DNA of 64,000 nucleotides, from positions 307,523,827-307,587,826 of the forward strand of contig CM057338.1 in NCBI GenBank assembly GCA_030015575.1, in the 5' to 3' direction. Each line of letters opens with the position of its first letter. Positions within the stretch are counted from its first letter, which is position 1. Below, in pieces: positions 23,340-34,490 of this stretch. The notes under the pieces are model-generated. The model saw only the letters and a program-made list of their open reading frames with translations. It was not told where the DNA came from and did not search any database. Both the position numbers and the translations under genes were made by a program. The DNA is from Agapanthus africanus. Taxonomy: Eukaryota > Streptophyta > Magnoliopsida > Asparagales > Amaryllidaceae.

Positions 23340-23740
23340 TGATTTGCAGATTTCTTGGTGATCGATACTGGCAGTTATGATGTTGTCTTGGGAATGGATT
23401 TTCTCGGCACTTTCCACGCTTACATTGATTGTAGGGCAAGGAAAGCAATTTTCCAGATTCCCGGACATCCGGAGTTTGTTTTTGCTGGAGGCAGCAGTTC
23501 TGTCGAGCCAGTCGAGTTTAGGGCTAGGCCGACAAACAGTGTTCTTTCGTCGATGGAAGTTGATAAGGAGGAAGCGCCAGCTGTAGTTCGAGAGTTCATG
23601 GACGTGTTCGAGGACATCTCAGGCTTACCGCCAAAATGAGATGTGGAGTTCGCGATCGATCTGTTGTTGGAGATAGTGCCCTCAGAGTCAATTATTGGAT
23701 CACAGGCACGTAATTGCAATGATTGAGAGAGGACCTATAC
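23340..23740 (+). pseudogene. Protease/RT-junction remnant of element D
   Basis: A short piece of chromovirus pol. It reads VVLGMDFLGTFHAYIDCR and KAIFQIPGHPEFVF, typical of the second half of the retropepsin domain. VVREFMDVFEDISGLPPK follows, the conserved lead-in to RT, and then a TGA near 23638. Frames fail soon after and RT proper does not follow. The catalytic D(S/T)G of the protease is not seen. D is therefore a heavily deleted, non-functional element. Confidence 0.82.
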
Positions 23741-25073
23741 GGTTAGAACAGTCTTACTCAAGATGATAGTATGCTATCTGGTTTATCTTTATCATCGTGT
23801 ACTGTTTCAGGTGACCTTACAGGTCACTATTGCACGTTGATAGAGCCCTTAGGATTCTTGCTTGACGGCCAGCTGTATGATGGCGACCATATACGTGGGA
23901 GCTGGGGTCTATAAGCACATCCTTAAAAGGTCCCTAGTCGTGGGAGTTTTCGAGACAGGGCATCGATACTCCAGAGTAGACTAGTGTATACAGTCGAGAC
24001 CCCGATAAGGGGCGGTGGCCGGTCTCACAAGCCACTGGTGTCAGTTGGTTCACCTAAGATGTATACAGGTGCTCATTGGGTTATGAGTACACCGGACAGG
24101 ACTCGCCGGGAACATGCTAGTTGGTCTTATACCAGACGTTAGATAGCAGTTCCCTGGTGACATGTGTACAGATTAGTTCATCGACCTGAGATCGTCATTT
24201 GTCTCGTGTGAGTTCCCACTGTACTTTGATTTCTACCCTACCACGCTCAAAGGAGACATGCAAACAAGTTTTAGTTGGGTATAGTCCCGAGCCACATGGA
24301 GGCAGTGAGCGGATCTGCAGGGGATCGTCTCTCCCGGTATTGGGGGTGAGGTCGCGCTGTGTCTAGGAGAGCCATTACACGAAGTCCTTGGCCAAGGCAG
24401 GAGATTTACTGGTAGGTATTCCAGTAGTATCTCAGGGTGTTCTGGGCTACACTCCGACACGACTTGTACCGCTTTTGGGGGTCTGACTTTTACCAACCCC
24501 CTAGGCCCGCCATGCGATGCTCATAGACGAACGGACCGGACTGTACGGATATTGTCACTGACAGGCTCAGTAGGGTATCAGGATGAGTTCGCTCATCGAC
24601 GTCCCTTTTGGTCAATACCTGGTAGCCCGTTACGTATGGCTAATATCTTTGACGTGATAGTGGTTAAATCCACAACCAAAGTATTGACGAGTCTTTAGGG
24701 TCCCCCACAGACCGTTTTCTCAAGTTTTGGGTGAAACGCTGTAGAGGCCGTATGGAGATATGGCAGGGTTCGATCAGATACGTGCGGTATTGCACGGATC
24801 ATGATCGGACGGATAATACTGGCGGGCTTTGGTTTAAGCCGGATCCTAGTATTGTACTGTGTAGTTTTGTCTCATTGCATTTGTATTCGGTCAGAATACA
24901 AATGCGGGTATGTATATACAGTCGCGGGGTTTTCCTGTAATTTATTACGGGATCAGTTTTATGAAGTTGCCAGTTTGCTTTCCGTTTTAGCCATTTTTCT
25001 TTGTATCTTTCATTGGCTGAATATTGGTGGAGAGGGGGTTATTTGCAAGCATGCAAATTTGATTAGTGGAGGG
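23741..25073. other. Unassigned, no gene seen
   Basis: About 1.3 kb of fairly GC-balanced sequence with no long open frame, no LTR end and no array that I can recognise. It may be the rest of D or a noncoding non-autonomous element. Confidence 0.5.
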
Positions 25074-25792
25074 TGTTATTTGCTAGTAGTAGTTTCATGA
25101 TGATTGTGCACCATCCCTTGACTTTTTTATTCATCATGGCTTGACTTGTGCTTGATTTGAGAGATGATGGGTTATGATTAGGTGATGGAGTGGAGACTTT
25201 GTAGTAATAATTTTTTTCTCATCATCACCCTTTCTCTCTCTCGTATTATTTTTTCCACTCACTCTCTCCCCTCATTCTACATTGGCCGGCCACTTCTCTT
25301 AAGGTAGGGGCTGTCCAAAATTTGGAGGGTGGGAATTCATCTCATTAGCTTACACAAAAAACTTACATCATCTCCCAAGTTCATTCCTCCACCTTGATAT
25401 CTAAAAGGGCAACTTCATATAAACCCCAAATGAGACAAACCTTTCTACACTTCATCTACAGTATCCTTGGGCACGTCGACTCGCCAACTTCGTGCTCGAG
25501 TTGCCTCGGTGCAGAGGTGGGAGCCCGTAAAAGAACCCGGCGATGTGGTGCCCTTCCGACGAGGAGATGAAGACCGGAGATTCCGCGGGGAGATCGGGAT
25601 GACGACGAGAAGACCGAAGGACACGGATCGCTCGGTATATCTCTCTACCCTTTCTCTAGTTTGCTAGGAGTAGGTTAATGGCCCGATCCGGGTTTTATAG
25701 TGCGCGGTGGTGCCGGTTCAAAAGTTAAAGAAAAGTATCATTTCCGCATTTTGGCCTCGTTCAGACGGCCGGGGCACCGCCATGCACTTACA
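25074..25792 (+). mobile_element. LTR candidate of element H
   Basis: The right end is defined by ...ATGCACTTACA followed one base later by a tRNA-Met primer site. A TATA-like box (CATATAAACC, 25416-25425) lies about 375 bp upstream of that end. The left end is uncertain: TGTTATTTGC at 25074, right after AGTGGAGGG, would give a 719 bp LTR. No second LTR is visible in the window. The lineage cannot be decided without coding sequence. Confidence 0.45.
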
Positions 25793-25793
25793 C

Positions 25794-25807
25794 TGGTATC
25801 AGAGCCA
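25794..25807 (+). other. Primer binding site of element H (tRNA-Met type)
   Basis: TGGTATCAGAGCCA, a perfect match to the classical plant primer site, one base after an LTR-like CA end. Confidence 0.8.
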
Positions 25808-26003
25808 CGCCATTAACCTAGTCTAGCTTGCTCTAACGTGTTTACAAGTTCGATCGAACGGATTTTCAAAAAAAACCGCATTTCCATGTCAAGTTTCTGT
25901 CGAATTTTTCCAGTGCTTTAAAAATTATTTGGTACATTGTAAAAATACGTGCAGGGTTCTTTATGCATTCTGTGAAAATTTGGTAGGCTGAAGTTACTGT
26001 AGC

Positions 26004-26050
26004 GCGGCGGATCAGCGGCCAAAACCACATTTTTGCCGCGGATCCGCCGC
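26004..26050. repeat. GC-rich inverted repeat, 16-15-16
   Basis: GCGGCGGATCAGCGGC (26004-26019) and GCCGCGGATCCGCCGC (26035-26050) pair with one mismatch around a 15 nt spacer, about 200 bp after the H primer site. The architecture equals that at 747-793. Confidence 0.85.
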
Positions 26051-27187
26051 CGAATTTTGGCTTCACTGCATCAAATTTTTACAGTGGCTCTCTGACATGG
26101 AAATAGGGTTTCTGGTATATTCTTTTTGGGCCCAGATGTTTTTGAGTGCTACAGTTGTGCTTAGGGCCCACTTCGGAAAATTCAGTCGATCGAAAATTTT
26201 AAACATGTTAGTTCACAATATTTACATTATATCTGCGACCGTGAATGTCATTTGATCGGTAAATCCTGTCTAACTGCTATAGCCCTTTTAGACGGATTTA
26301 CGAACGTGACATTCACGTTGATATGCTGTGTTGTGCTGTGATGTTGCGGATTGTCGTGGTGGATAGCCTAGATGCAATGGTAGTACAGTTTGGTTTATTA
26401 TGTACATTTGATATTGCAGGGCGAGTGTCCGACATGTGGACTGCCGTCACTGCCTGTTTGTATATTATTCTTTTGGGGCACGACCGGGCTGAGGTCGATG
26501 TACCCGTTGTATGTATATTTTACTTTCTGTTCTAGGATTACCCCGCGGAGGGATGCATGGGTAGCCGGATTCTAGAGGGCAACAGGCCCGCATCTCATGG
26601 CGTAGAATTGGCGAGCTATTCGCCGCACTCGTAGGGGGTATAGGTTGACTCAAGGAAGGGTGCCCAAGTTACCGGATTCCGTGAAGTGCTGGGTGGTCCA
26701 TTCACGTTGTTGAAGGGGGCTGCCTCGCTTCAGGTTTTGGCGGGTAACTTGCCGCGCCCGTAGGGGTCTAGGATTTCATTGCACAGGCTATCCACACGAC
26801 CAGGGGAACGTCGGGTTTCAGTAGCGGCTCTATGAAACCCGGGGATCCCAGATATCTGTATTGTTATGTGATGCTTATTACATTTCTGTGATGTTGCATT
26901 TTATCACGCCTTGAGCGAATATTATATATTGATATATATACTAGTAGATGTTGTATATGTTTTGCATCCGCGCTAGTCCAATCCCCGCTCTGTCGTTAGT
27001 TAAGTAACCTAACGGGTAATGACGGGACCCAGTGGCGAATGCGGATGGCATATACATACATCATTATTTTCGTTCTTTATTGGTGTGATCAATTGATGGG
27101 ACTGCATTGATTCAGATCAATGCAAGCTAAACAAACCTATTCTGATGTTGTTGGAACATTTTTCAAAAAGCTGTTATTGCAAGGTCG

Positions 27188-27420
27188 TTCACTTTTGTTT
27201 TGCACAGTGGTATTCAGTTAGAATATCCCGCACCTCAGTCGACGAGGCAAGGGCCGAGATCCCTTCACCAGGAGTGGCCCCTTGGACAGAAGTTTGCATC
27301 AGGGCAATAACTTCACTATAGTCGATTACTTTTGCTTTGCATCGTGGTATTCAGTTGGAATATCCTGCACCTCATTCTACGGGGAAAGAGCCGAGATCCC
27401 TTCACCGGGAGTGACCTCTT
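27188..27420 (+). repeat. Imperfect direct duplication
   Basis: Two copies of about 95 bp, starting 134 bp apart, containing GGTATTCAGTTNGAATATCC and GAGATCCCTTCACC. No function is evident. Confidence 0.8.
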
Positions 27421-27705
27421 TAGCAAAGGTTTTCGTTACTATATTTTTATAAAGCTATCCGGTTCCTTCAACGATATCAAGTTCATTACGTTAAAGGTTT
27501 TTCGCCAAAAACCATTCGTAGCCCTCCGTCATTTCAGACGGGTAGCACGTAGTATTCATGCTATGTTTGTTGGCCTTAGTCAAGGCATAGTGTATGGTAG
27601 CTGGTTGTTACCTTTCTGCTGCATAGATAGATGCGTTGGTTTGGGACAGTCGTATAGCCTTGTTGGCCCTAGTCAAGAGCTTGTACGGGTGGGTTCAAAT
27701 TAAGC

Positions 27706-30382
27706 TGGACATTACAAACACGTATCGGAGAGCTCTTTTCTTTAGCTGAATCATCGCAGATTTTTCTTCGGGCAGCTTGTCGTATCGGAGGTACTCTATG
27801 AAGGGTTCTCTCCAATCGGGCTCGTCTTGGATGATCGAAGCTTCTTCAGCAGGACTGCTCTTCTGTTCCGCGCTTTCCTCTTCTCGTAGAGAGACTGGGG
27901 GTAGAATTTGCCGGCTCCTGACTGTGATCAGAATTTCATTCATGTCGGGATCAGCCAGCTCCTTGGCTAAGCGAGCGAGTACGTCATCCTTTCCGTTCAA
28001 CGCTCTAGGGACTCTCGTTAGTTCAATATGAGTGAACCGTTTCATGAGTTCCACCACTCGGCCTCTGTACCGAGCTAATTCGGGTTTGTATATCTTATAA
28101 TCGCTGCTTACTTGGTTGACGACAAGCTGGGAGTCACCGTAAACCCGTAGCCGAAGGATTTCCATTTCTATGGCGAGCTCCAAACCAGCTATCAGAGCTT
28201 CATACCCGGCCTCATTGTTTGTGCGAGGCTCGGTGAGAGCAAAAGAACGCCGTAGGGTTCCCATTGATGGCGTGATAAACACCAATCCTATCCCTGCTTT
28301 TATCTCCGGGACACTTGATTTACTGGAGGTCCTTATCGATGAGGCCCCATCGAAGTAGAGCTCCCAACATGGCTCATCATTCTCTAGGTGTAGCACTTGT
28401 TCGTCGGGTAACTCGCAATTGAGTGATGACCCTTCTGGTATGGGATGAGCAGCGAGAAAGTCTGCAAGAGCTTGCCCTTTTACTGCTTTCTGAGGAGTAT
28501 AAACTATGTCTAACTCAAGTAGCATAATAGCCCATCTTGCCATTCTGCCAGCTAGGCTCGCTCTGGTCATCAAGTGTTTGAGCGGGTCGACCTTGGAGAC
28601 TAGCATAACCCGATGAGCGAGCAGATAGTGCCTCATCTTCTTCACAATAAATATCAGAGTCAGGCATTGCTTTTCGATTGTGGAATAGTTGTGTTCCGCC
28701 CCGACTAGAGTTCGACTGAGGTAATAGAGGGCATTTTCTTTTCCCTCCTCGTTATTCTGGGCAAGGAGCGCACCGAGTGACTCATCTAGCGCGGCAGTGT
28801 AGAGAATCAGCGGTTTATTTGGAATGGGGGCGTCCAGCACTGGAGGGTGCAACAAGTATTGTTTGACGCTTTCGAACGCTGCTTGACATTCGGCATCCCA
28901 GATAAAAGAAGCTCCTTTCTTAATGAGCTTTGAGAAAGGCCTACAGCTTCCCGATAAATTTGAGATAAACCTCCGTATATAAGCAAGCTTGCATTGAAAA
29001 GGTCTTAGCTGCGTCAGACTCTTCGGAGGGGGCATCTCCATGATGGCCTTTATTTTTGATAGGTCAACTTCGATCCCTCGATGCCGGACTATAAAACCCA
29101 GGAATTTTCCCGATGACACGCCAAAAGCGCATTTCAGAGGATTCATCTTCAAATCGTATTCCCTCAGTCTGGTGAGAACAGTCCTAAGATCTTGGATATG
29201 ATCGGCCTTGGTTTTAGTCATGACGACCAGGTCATCAACATAACATTCGACGACTTTATGAATTAGGTCATCAAAGATATTGGTCATTGCCCTTTGGTAC
29301 GTAGCACCTGCGTTCTTCAGTCCGAACGGCATCACCTTGTAGCAGTATATTCCGATCGGGGTTCGAAATGCTGTGTGCTTCTCGTCCTCAGGCGACATCT
29401 TGATCTGATTATACCCAGACGAGCCATCCATAAAGGTGAACAACTCATAATTTGAGGTGTCATCGACCATCATTTCCATGACCGGTAGCGGAAAGTCGTC
29501 TTTAGGGCATGCCTTGTTGAGGTCCCTGAAATCGACACAAACTCGGATCTGCCCATTTATCTTCTTCACCGGGACTATGCATGCGATCCAGTCCGCATAT
29601 TTCTCTTCCCTAATGAAGCCGGCATCGATGAGTTTCTTGGTTTCCTCGATAACCTTTTCTTCTAGTTCCCTTCTCATTCTTCGAGGAGCTTGTTTGACTG
29701 GCTTAGCATCAGGAGATATAGCCAGCTTATGCACGGCCACTTCAGGGGAAAGTCCAGGCATTTCTTTATACGTCCATGCGAAGCAGTCGACGAATTCGTG
29801 CAGCAGGGCGATTATTTGCGCTTTCATTTCCTCCGACAAAAGTGAGCTGATGTAGGTCGGCCTTGGATCATCGGGTGTTCCTAAGTCAATCTCGGTTAGC
29901 TCGTCAAAGGTTGCTTGTCCGCCATCTTCGAGCTCTTGAGGAGCTTCTTCGGGCTCGGTTAGCTCGTCTTCATCATTTGACTCTTCGCTGGCGTCCTCAA
30001 TATGGGTCATGTAGCATGCCTTAGAATCAGGCTGGATGAAACCTATGCCCCGCCTATCTGGAATTCGTCCATCGATAAGTGCTCGGACCTGAGGTGGATG
30101 CCATACCCCTTCGTAAAACTTTACTTCGGACTCCGTTTGATATAACCGGCATCCGCACTTTTTGAAGTATTCCCGCATCTCGGGCGCATAATATCTGGGA
30201 TTGAGGACGGCCCTTATGCCTCTTTCGTATAGAAGGCATGCGACAGACAAATCGTCCGGGTGCACAACGGGGTTTGACCCATAAAACAGGATGCCCTTCT
30301 GTCCACTTTTCCTCCCGGGAACGTAGAAAGTTTTCAGCTGGTCCACGGTGGAGACTGACAACGCATCGAGCTCTTTGCACAT
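27706..30382 (-). CDS. Element A pol: RT, RNase H, archaeal RNase H (intact frame, cut before integrase)
   Basis: An 895-codon open frame on the minus strand with no internal stop; its last codons (to 27695) belong to the inserted DNA. Order: N-terminal linker (residues 1-200); RT (about 205-455) with DFRDLNKACPKDDFPLP, SSGYNQIKM and catalytic YVDD at about 381; connection and first RNase H (about 480-650, with ALYYLSRTLVGAEHNYS); second RNase H (about 675-810) with LYFDGASS, TNNEAGYEAL, YGDSQLVVNQ and DDVLARLA. The dual RNase H assigns it to the Tat lineage. A TAG (about 30383-30385) separates it from the upstream frame, so the start Met is probably not a real initiator. Integrase, 3' region and 3' LTR are absent, replaced at 27705. 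Confidence 0.9.
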
Positions 30383-30385
30383 CTA

Positions 30386-30960
30386 CTCTGGTACCCTTAT
30401 GACGGCTAGGGACCCTTCTGCAATTTCGAAGGTCTCTCGTAGTTTCGCTTGTTGCATGGGCGTACTTGGGTGTTTTTGCTTTTGAAAGTGACAGCCGGCT
30501 CAGATTTTCTTTTGAGTCTTGGGGCCGCTCTATCCTTAGTCAGTTGTGGCTTAGCATTTTGGTGGTTCATAAAGTACCGAGAATCTTCATATCGGACTTC
30601 ATGCACACCGAACGGCTGGATGTCTCCGTCAATGCGTCTTTCTTCGCCATTTTTAGTATACTTCATGCATTGATGGAGAGTTGATGGGACGATGCCGTAA
30701 CGTGGAGCCACGGCCGTCCCAAGAGAATATTATAAGACGTGTCGGCGTCAATCACGTATATCTTAGCTTCAGTTTGCAGATCCCCGAATTTGATTGGCAA
30801 AGCTATAGACCCCAGAACTTGCTGGCAATTTTGGTTGAAGCCTTGAATGACAATCCTTTCCCTTGACAGGTATCAGACGTCCATTGACAAACTCTTCAGC
30901 GTCCGCAAGTTCATGACGTTCACTGAAGACCCCGGATCAATCAATATGCGATTAATCCGA
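30386..30960 (-). pseudogene. Element A protease region
   Basis: Between the gag-linked frame and the RT frame. The catalytic triplet region reads LIDPGSSVN (about 30925-30950), with Pro where most retropepsins have Ser or Thr. It is followed by NILLGRPWL (about 30735), the typical closing motif. TGA codons near 30962 and 30860 interrupt the frame. A DPG form may be normal for some Tat elements, but I am not certain of that. The frame continues to 30406 as a basic linker, then stops. Confidence 0.75.
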
Positions 30961-31767
30961 TCTCAGTCGCTGTACCCGGTCACGTAAAGCGGCCGATTAT
31001 GCTCAGCCGTTCCCAGTAGCAAGTCTTTATCCTTAAATGTGACTGCGGCGGCATGCAAAGCGTGCTGGGTTTCTTTCATATTAATTTCCGCAAAGTGAGC
31101 CTGATACCGTTCGGGGTTTTGTAGAGCGTGAATGAGAACATCTCTAAGCTCCTTAGACAGGACCAAGGCATCGTAGATGCTCAGGAGAGACGGAAGCTTC
31201 CGGAGGTGTGCCAAGACATTATAGTCCACCGAGGAAGGACCTATGTTTTCATCAGCCGGTTCTCTGCCATCTTCTTCATTAGCGACTTGTTTTTCCTTCC
31301 CTTTTGGGGCGTTGCCCTGATTTGGCGGTAGAGCCCTGCCGCTTCTGAGCTGGATTTGATTGGCCTTTGTGGCGAGCTCCTCGTTCTCTTTGGGAAAACA
31401 GAGCTCATCCTCGGAGTCGCTGCCAAGATGGATGGTATAGCAGGTCACTACCGGGATCTCTTCACTAGAGTCTTCTTCTAACTCCTCCAGAATTTCAGCC
31501 GCTTGTACAGGGAAGAATTCCTTCAATTGAATCAATGTTCTTTCCTTTTGTTCATATTCTTCGAGGGAATCGATATATTTTTGAATGGTCGATCTCCCTG
31601 CAGACTCTTTTTCGCGCCGAGCTGCACTTTTCTTCTTCTTGAGCTTCTTGGATTTTGAGCCTGATGGAGCCGCATTGGCAGCTGGACTGGCAGGCTTCTT
31701 CTGCCCTTCCCATTCCGTCCTGGGCTCTTTCCGAAGTAGCTTTATCATCTTCTTCGTCTTATTAGAT
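30961..31767 (-). pseudogene. Element A gag-protease linker
   Basis: A continuous frame of about 265 codons ending at the TGA near 30962. It starts with a Lys-rich region (KSKKLKKKKSAARREKES), then an acidic stretch (LEELEEDSSEE). AALRHLRKLPSLLSIYDAL-like and ERYQAHFAEIN segments, typical of the region before Tat protease, follow. Element B inserted at 31767/31773. Across the insertion the gag frame at 38675 and this frame are in phase once B and one TSD copy are discounted, so they were one gag-pro frame before the insertion. Confidence 0.8.
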
Positions 31768-31890
31768 ATGTGTGTAACAACTCCAATTTTTGTATACCAA
31801 AATTTGATTTAAAATTGAAGTATACTTGGAGTATTAATGTTGCTGATAACACTTTAAGTATCTATCTCTTTACAATAATTACAAGAAGGA

Positions 31891-31955
31891 GCTTGTAGCT
31901 CATTGGTAATACCTTGCACTACTGAATTAAGCCACCAGAGTTCGAATCCCATACC
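31891..31955 (+). repeat. tRNA-like segment in chromovirus LTR (B 5' copy)
   Basis: It has an A-box-like TAGCTCATTGG (31898-31908) and a B-box-like GAGTTCGAATCCC (31938-31950) at tRNA spacing. The acceptor and D stems do not pair well, so it is not a functional tRNA gene. Copies: 35565-35631 (B 3' LTR), and on the minus strand about 57605-57675 and 44052-44118 (G LTRs) and, degraded, about 9618-9692 (C). Confidence 0.65.
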
Positions 31956-32357
31956 CCACATTATTTTTATTATTGATTTTTTAGAAAACCTTTAGAATAC
32001 CAAGAGTTTACACGTGCATATCTCACAAAAACCCCACTACACCCAAAGATGTAACACTTGCAGAGGGTAGATGAACCGCCGGGGGAGATCCAGGTCACCG
32101 GACACGGTCGGGAATCGGCCAACTCGGCCTTGACTCGGCCGACTCAGTGATCCGACCGAGTCACGGCCGAGTCACCCCCTTTTAGGCCGATTCCGGCAAG
32201 GGTCACAACATGAAAGTTGTGTCTTTTGGTATTCCCTACTCACCTGCAAAGTTTCAGCCCAATACCACTTCCAGAGCTCTTTAAAACCCCCAATTAATCC
32301 ACTTTTAATACATTTTTATTACATTTTATCACATTTTTATTTCTTAACTTTTCATCT

Positions 32358-32394
32358 ACCCTAACCCTAACCCTAGCCTAGCCCTATATAAAGG
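32358..32394 (+). promoter_or_regulatory. Telomere-like run plus TATA box in B 5' LTR
   Basis: ACCCTAACCCTAACCCTA (32358-32375) lies just before TATATAAAGG (32385-32394). The 3' LTR has the same pair at 36034-36049 and 36061-36070. Telomere-type boxes near TATA are known in promoters of plant genes highly expressed in dividing cells. Confidence 0.75.
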
Positions 32395-32615
32395 CCCCTA
32401 CCCTCTACCTTTTCCCCTCACAACTCTAAGCATACTCTCTAAAACTCTTGAGAACTTGGTGCAAAGAGCGAGAAGCGAAGCGCTGCCGAAACCGACGACG
32501 GATTCCGGCGCCCGGATCAAGACCGACGTGACGTTTCCGACGAATCGGCAACCACCACACCTTTTAGAACGCTTAGCTTGTCCAAACCCGTAAGTCCCAA
32601 CCGTCTACACTGGCG

Positions 32616-34421
32616 AAAGGATGGATTCGTCCCAGCACTTCGAGTTGGGGAGCACCTGTACTACTGGTGAAGAAGAAGGAAGGTTCATATAGAATGTGCA
32701 TCGACTATAGAGCCTTGAACGAAGTTACTATTAAGAACAAGTATCCACTTCCACGCATCGACGACTTATTCGATCAGCTAAGTGGATCTTGTGTCTTCTC
32801 TAAACTAGATCTTCGTTCAGGTTATCATCAAGTGAAGGTCAAGGAAGCTGATATTCACAAAACAGCTTTCAGAACTCGCTATGGACATTACGAATTTCTA
32901 GTAATGCCATTTGGAGTGACCAATGCACCAGCAATTTTCATGAATCTTATGAACCAAGTCTTCCGGGAGTATTTAGACAGGTTCGTTGTCATCTTCATCG
33001 ACGACATCCTGGTATATTCTAAGAACCGGAAAGAGCATGCGGAGCACTTACGAATTGTCCTGGAAACTCTTCGACAACATAAGCTTTATGCCAAATACAG
33101 CAAGTGCGAGTTTTGGTTAAAACAAGTTGGTTTCCTTGGACATATCGTATCAGGAGAAGGGATTTCTGTGGATCCAGCAAAAGTTTCAGCAGTCAGCGAA
33201 TGGCCTACACCAAAATCAGTGAAGGATATTCGGAGTTTCTTGGGTTTAGCTGGATATTACAGAAGATTCATTGAAGGCTTTTCGAAGATAGCAACACCCC
33301 TGACCAAGCTCACACGAAAAGATGAAGAATTTGTGTGGTCAGAAGCATGCGAGCAAGCTTTTGTAGAACTCAAGTCGAGGCTGACGTCTGCACCTATTCT
33401 TGTATTACCGGATCAATCTGGAGGATTCGAAGTACATTGCGATGCATCCGGTAAAGGATTAGGATGTGTTCTACATCAGCACGGTAAGGTTGTGGCTTAT
33501 GCTTCAAGACAACTGAAGACCCATGAGCGCAATTACCCGACGCATGATCTAGAGTTGGCAGCCGTTATTTTTGCTCTTAAAATTTGGCGCCACTACTTAC
33601 TTGGTGAACGAGTGAACATCTACACAGATCATAAAAGTCTGAAGTATGTGTTTACCCAGAAGGAGTTGAATATGCGGCAGAGAAGATGGTTAGAACTTAT
33701 GGCGGACTTCGACATCAATTTGCAATATCATCCAGGAAAGGTGAACGTAGTACCTGATGCTCTTAGTCGCCAACCATTAGCAATGAATCTCACCGCCCAG
33801 TGGAAGCTTCAGCAAGACCTACATCAGATGGAGATCGAACTAGTCATGCCAGGTGACGTTTCAAATTTGATGAATCTACAAGTTCAATCAACCATTGTCA
33901 ATCAGATCAAAACAGCTCAAGCCAGCGATGCTAAGTTGCAAAAGATCAGAGAACAAGTGGAGAATGGACTCAGAACAGATTTCATCATCCATGAAGACGG
34001 ATCTTTGAGATACGGCAGCAGATTGTGTGTACCAACGGGTCCTGTTCGGGAAGAGTTAATGAAAGAAGCTCACAGCTCTCCCTATTCAGTACATCCTGGA
34101 GGTACCAAAATGTACAAAGATCTACGTCAGAATTATTGGTGGCATGGAATGAAGCGTGAAGTAGCCAGGAGTGTCGCAAAATGTTTGGTGTGTCAGCAAG
34201 TAAAGGCTGAACATCACAGGACTGCAGGATTACTTCAACCGTTACCAATTCCAGAATGGAAGTGGCAGCACATTACGATGGACTTTGTAACTGCTCTTCC
34301 TCGCAGCACAAAAGGTAATGATGCGATTTGGGTCATTGTGGATCGACTCACAAAGTCGGCTCACTTCATCCCATTTCGAGTTGGCCAATCAACTGAGACA
34401 TTAGCAAAGAAGTACATGGAG
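32616..34421 (+). CDS. Element B pol exon 1: RT, RNase H, first part of integrase
   Basis: Opens inside RT (the fingers region before [13 protein letters not shown] is deleted) and stays in frame for about 600 codons. RT has [32 protein letters not shown] and the catalytic FIDD. The single RNase H starts at [16 protein letters not shown] and includes [19 protein letters not shown]. Integrase begins with the HHCC zinc-binding region (HPGGTKM...CLVCQQ) and the first catalytic Asp (TMDFVTALP). The frame ends at a GT splice site; without splicing a TAA stops it at 34433. In full-length relatives this polyprotein copies RNA and integrates cDNA. Confidence 0.92.
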
Positions 34422-34490
34422 GTAATAATCTAATTTAGATTTAAAAACTCTTCATAATGTACTATCTCTGATACCCATGAACTCATACAG
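34422..34490 (+). other. Apparent spliceosomal intron in B integrase
   Basis: A 69 bp AT-rich interval starts GTAATAATC and ends CTCATACAG, with in-frame stops (first TAA at 34431-34433). Joining 34421 to 34491 keeps the frame in phase 0 and gives a normal integrase core with no residue missing. CTGAT and CTCAT are candidate branch points. Donor AG|GTAATA and acceptor ACAG|GA are acceptable plant splice sites. Confidence 0.75.

Larger units (their letters stand above)
25808..27705 (+). other. Noncoding interior, elements H/J; right edge cuts A
   Basis: No coding sequence seen. The stretch holds a GC-rich inverted repeat (26004-26050) and an imperfect direct duplication of about 95 bp (about 27188-27285 and 27322-27420, sharing GGTATTCAGTT and GAGATCCCTTCACC). 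At 27705 it ends in AAGCTGGACA, and the pol frame of A resumes directly. Read on the minus strand, this edge is TGTCCAGCTT..., an LTR-like start, with TTACA (27706-27710) as the candidate TSD. No matching left boundary was found. Confidence 0.45.
31773..32615 (+). mobile_element. 5' LTR of B, truncated by deletion
   Basis: Starts TGTAACAACTCC and follows the 3' LTR closely until about 32612, where the sequence jumps directly into RT coding ([14 protein letters not shown] reading). It contains the tRNA-like segment (31891-31955), the telomere-like run (32358-32375) and a TATA box (32385-32394). Confidence 0.9.

Noticed and set aside
23741-25073. A host gene between D and H
   Set aside because: No frame longer than about 100 codons, and no domain or splice pattern that I could support.
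31891-31955. tRNA gene
   Set aside because: A and B boxes are present, but acceptor and D stems do not pair and the segment recurs in every LTR of the group. It is tRNA-like only.
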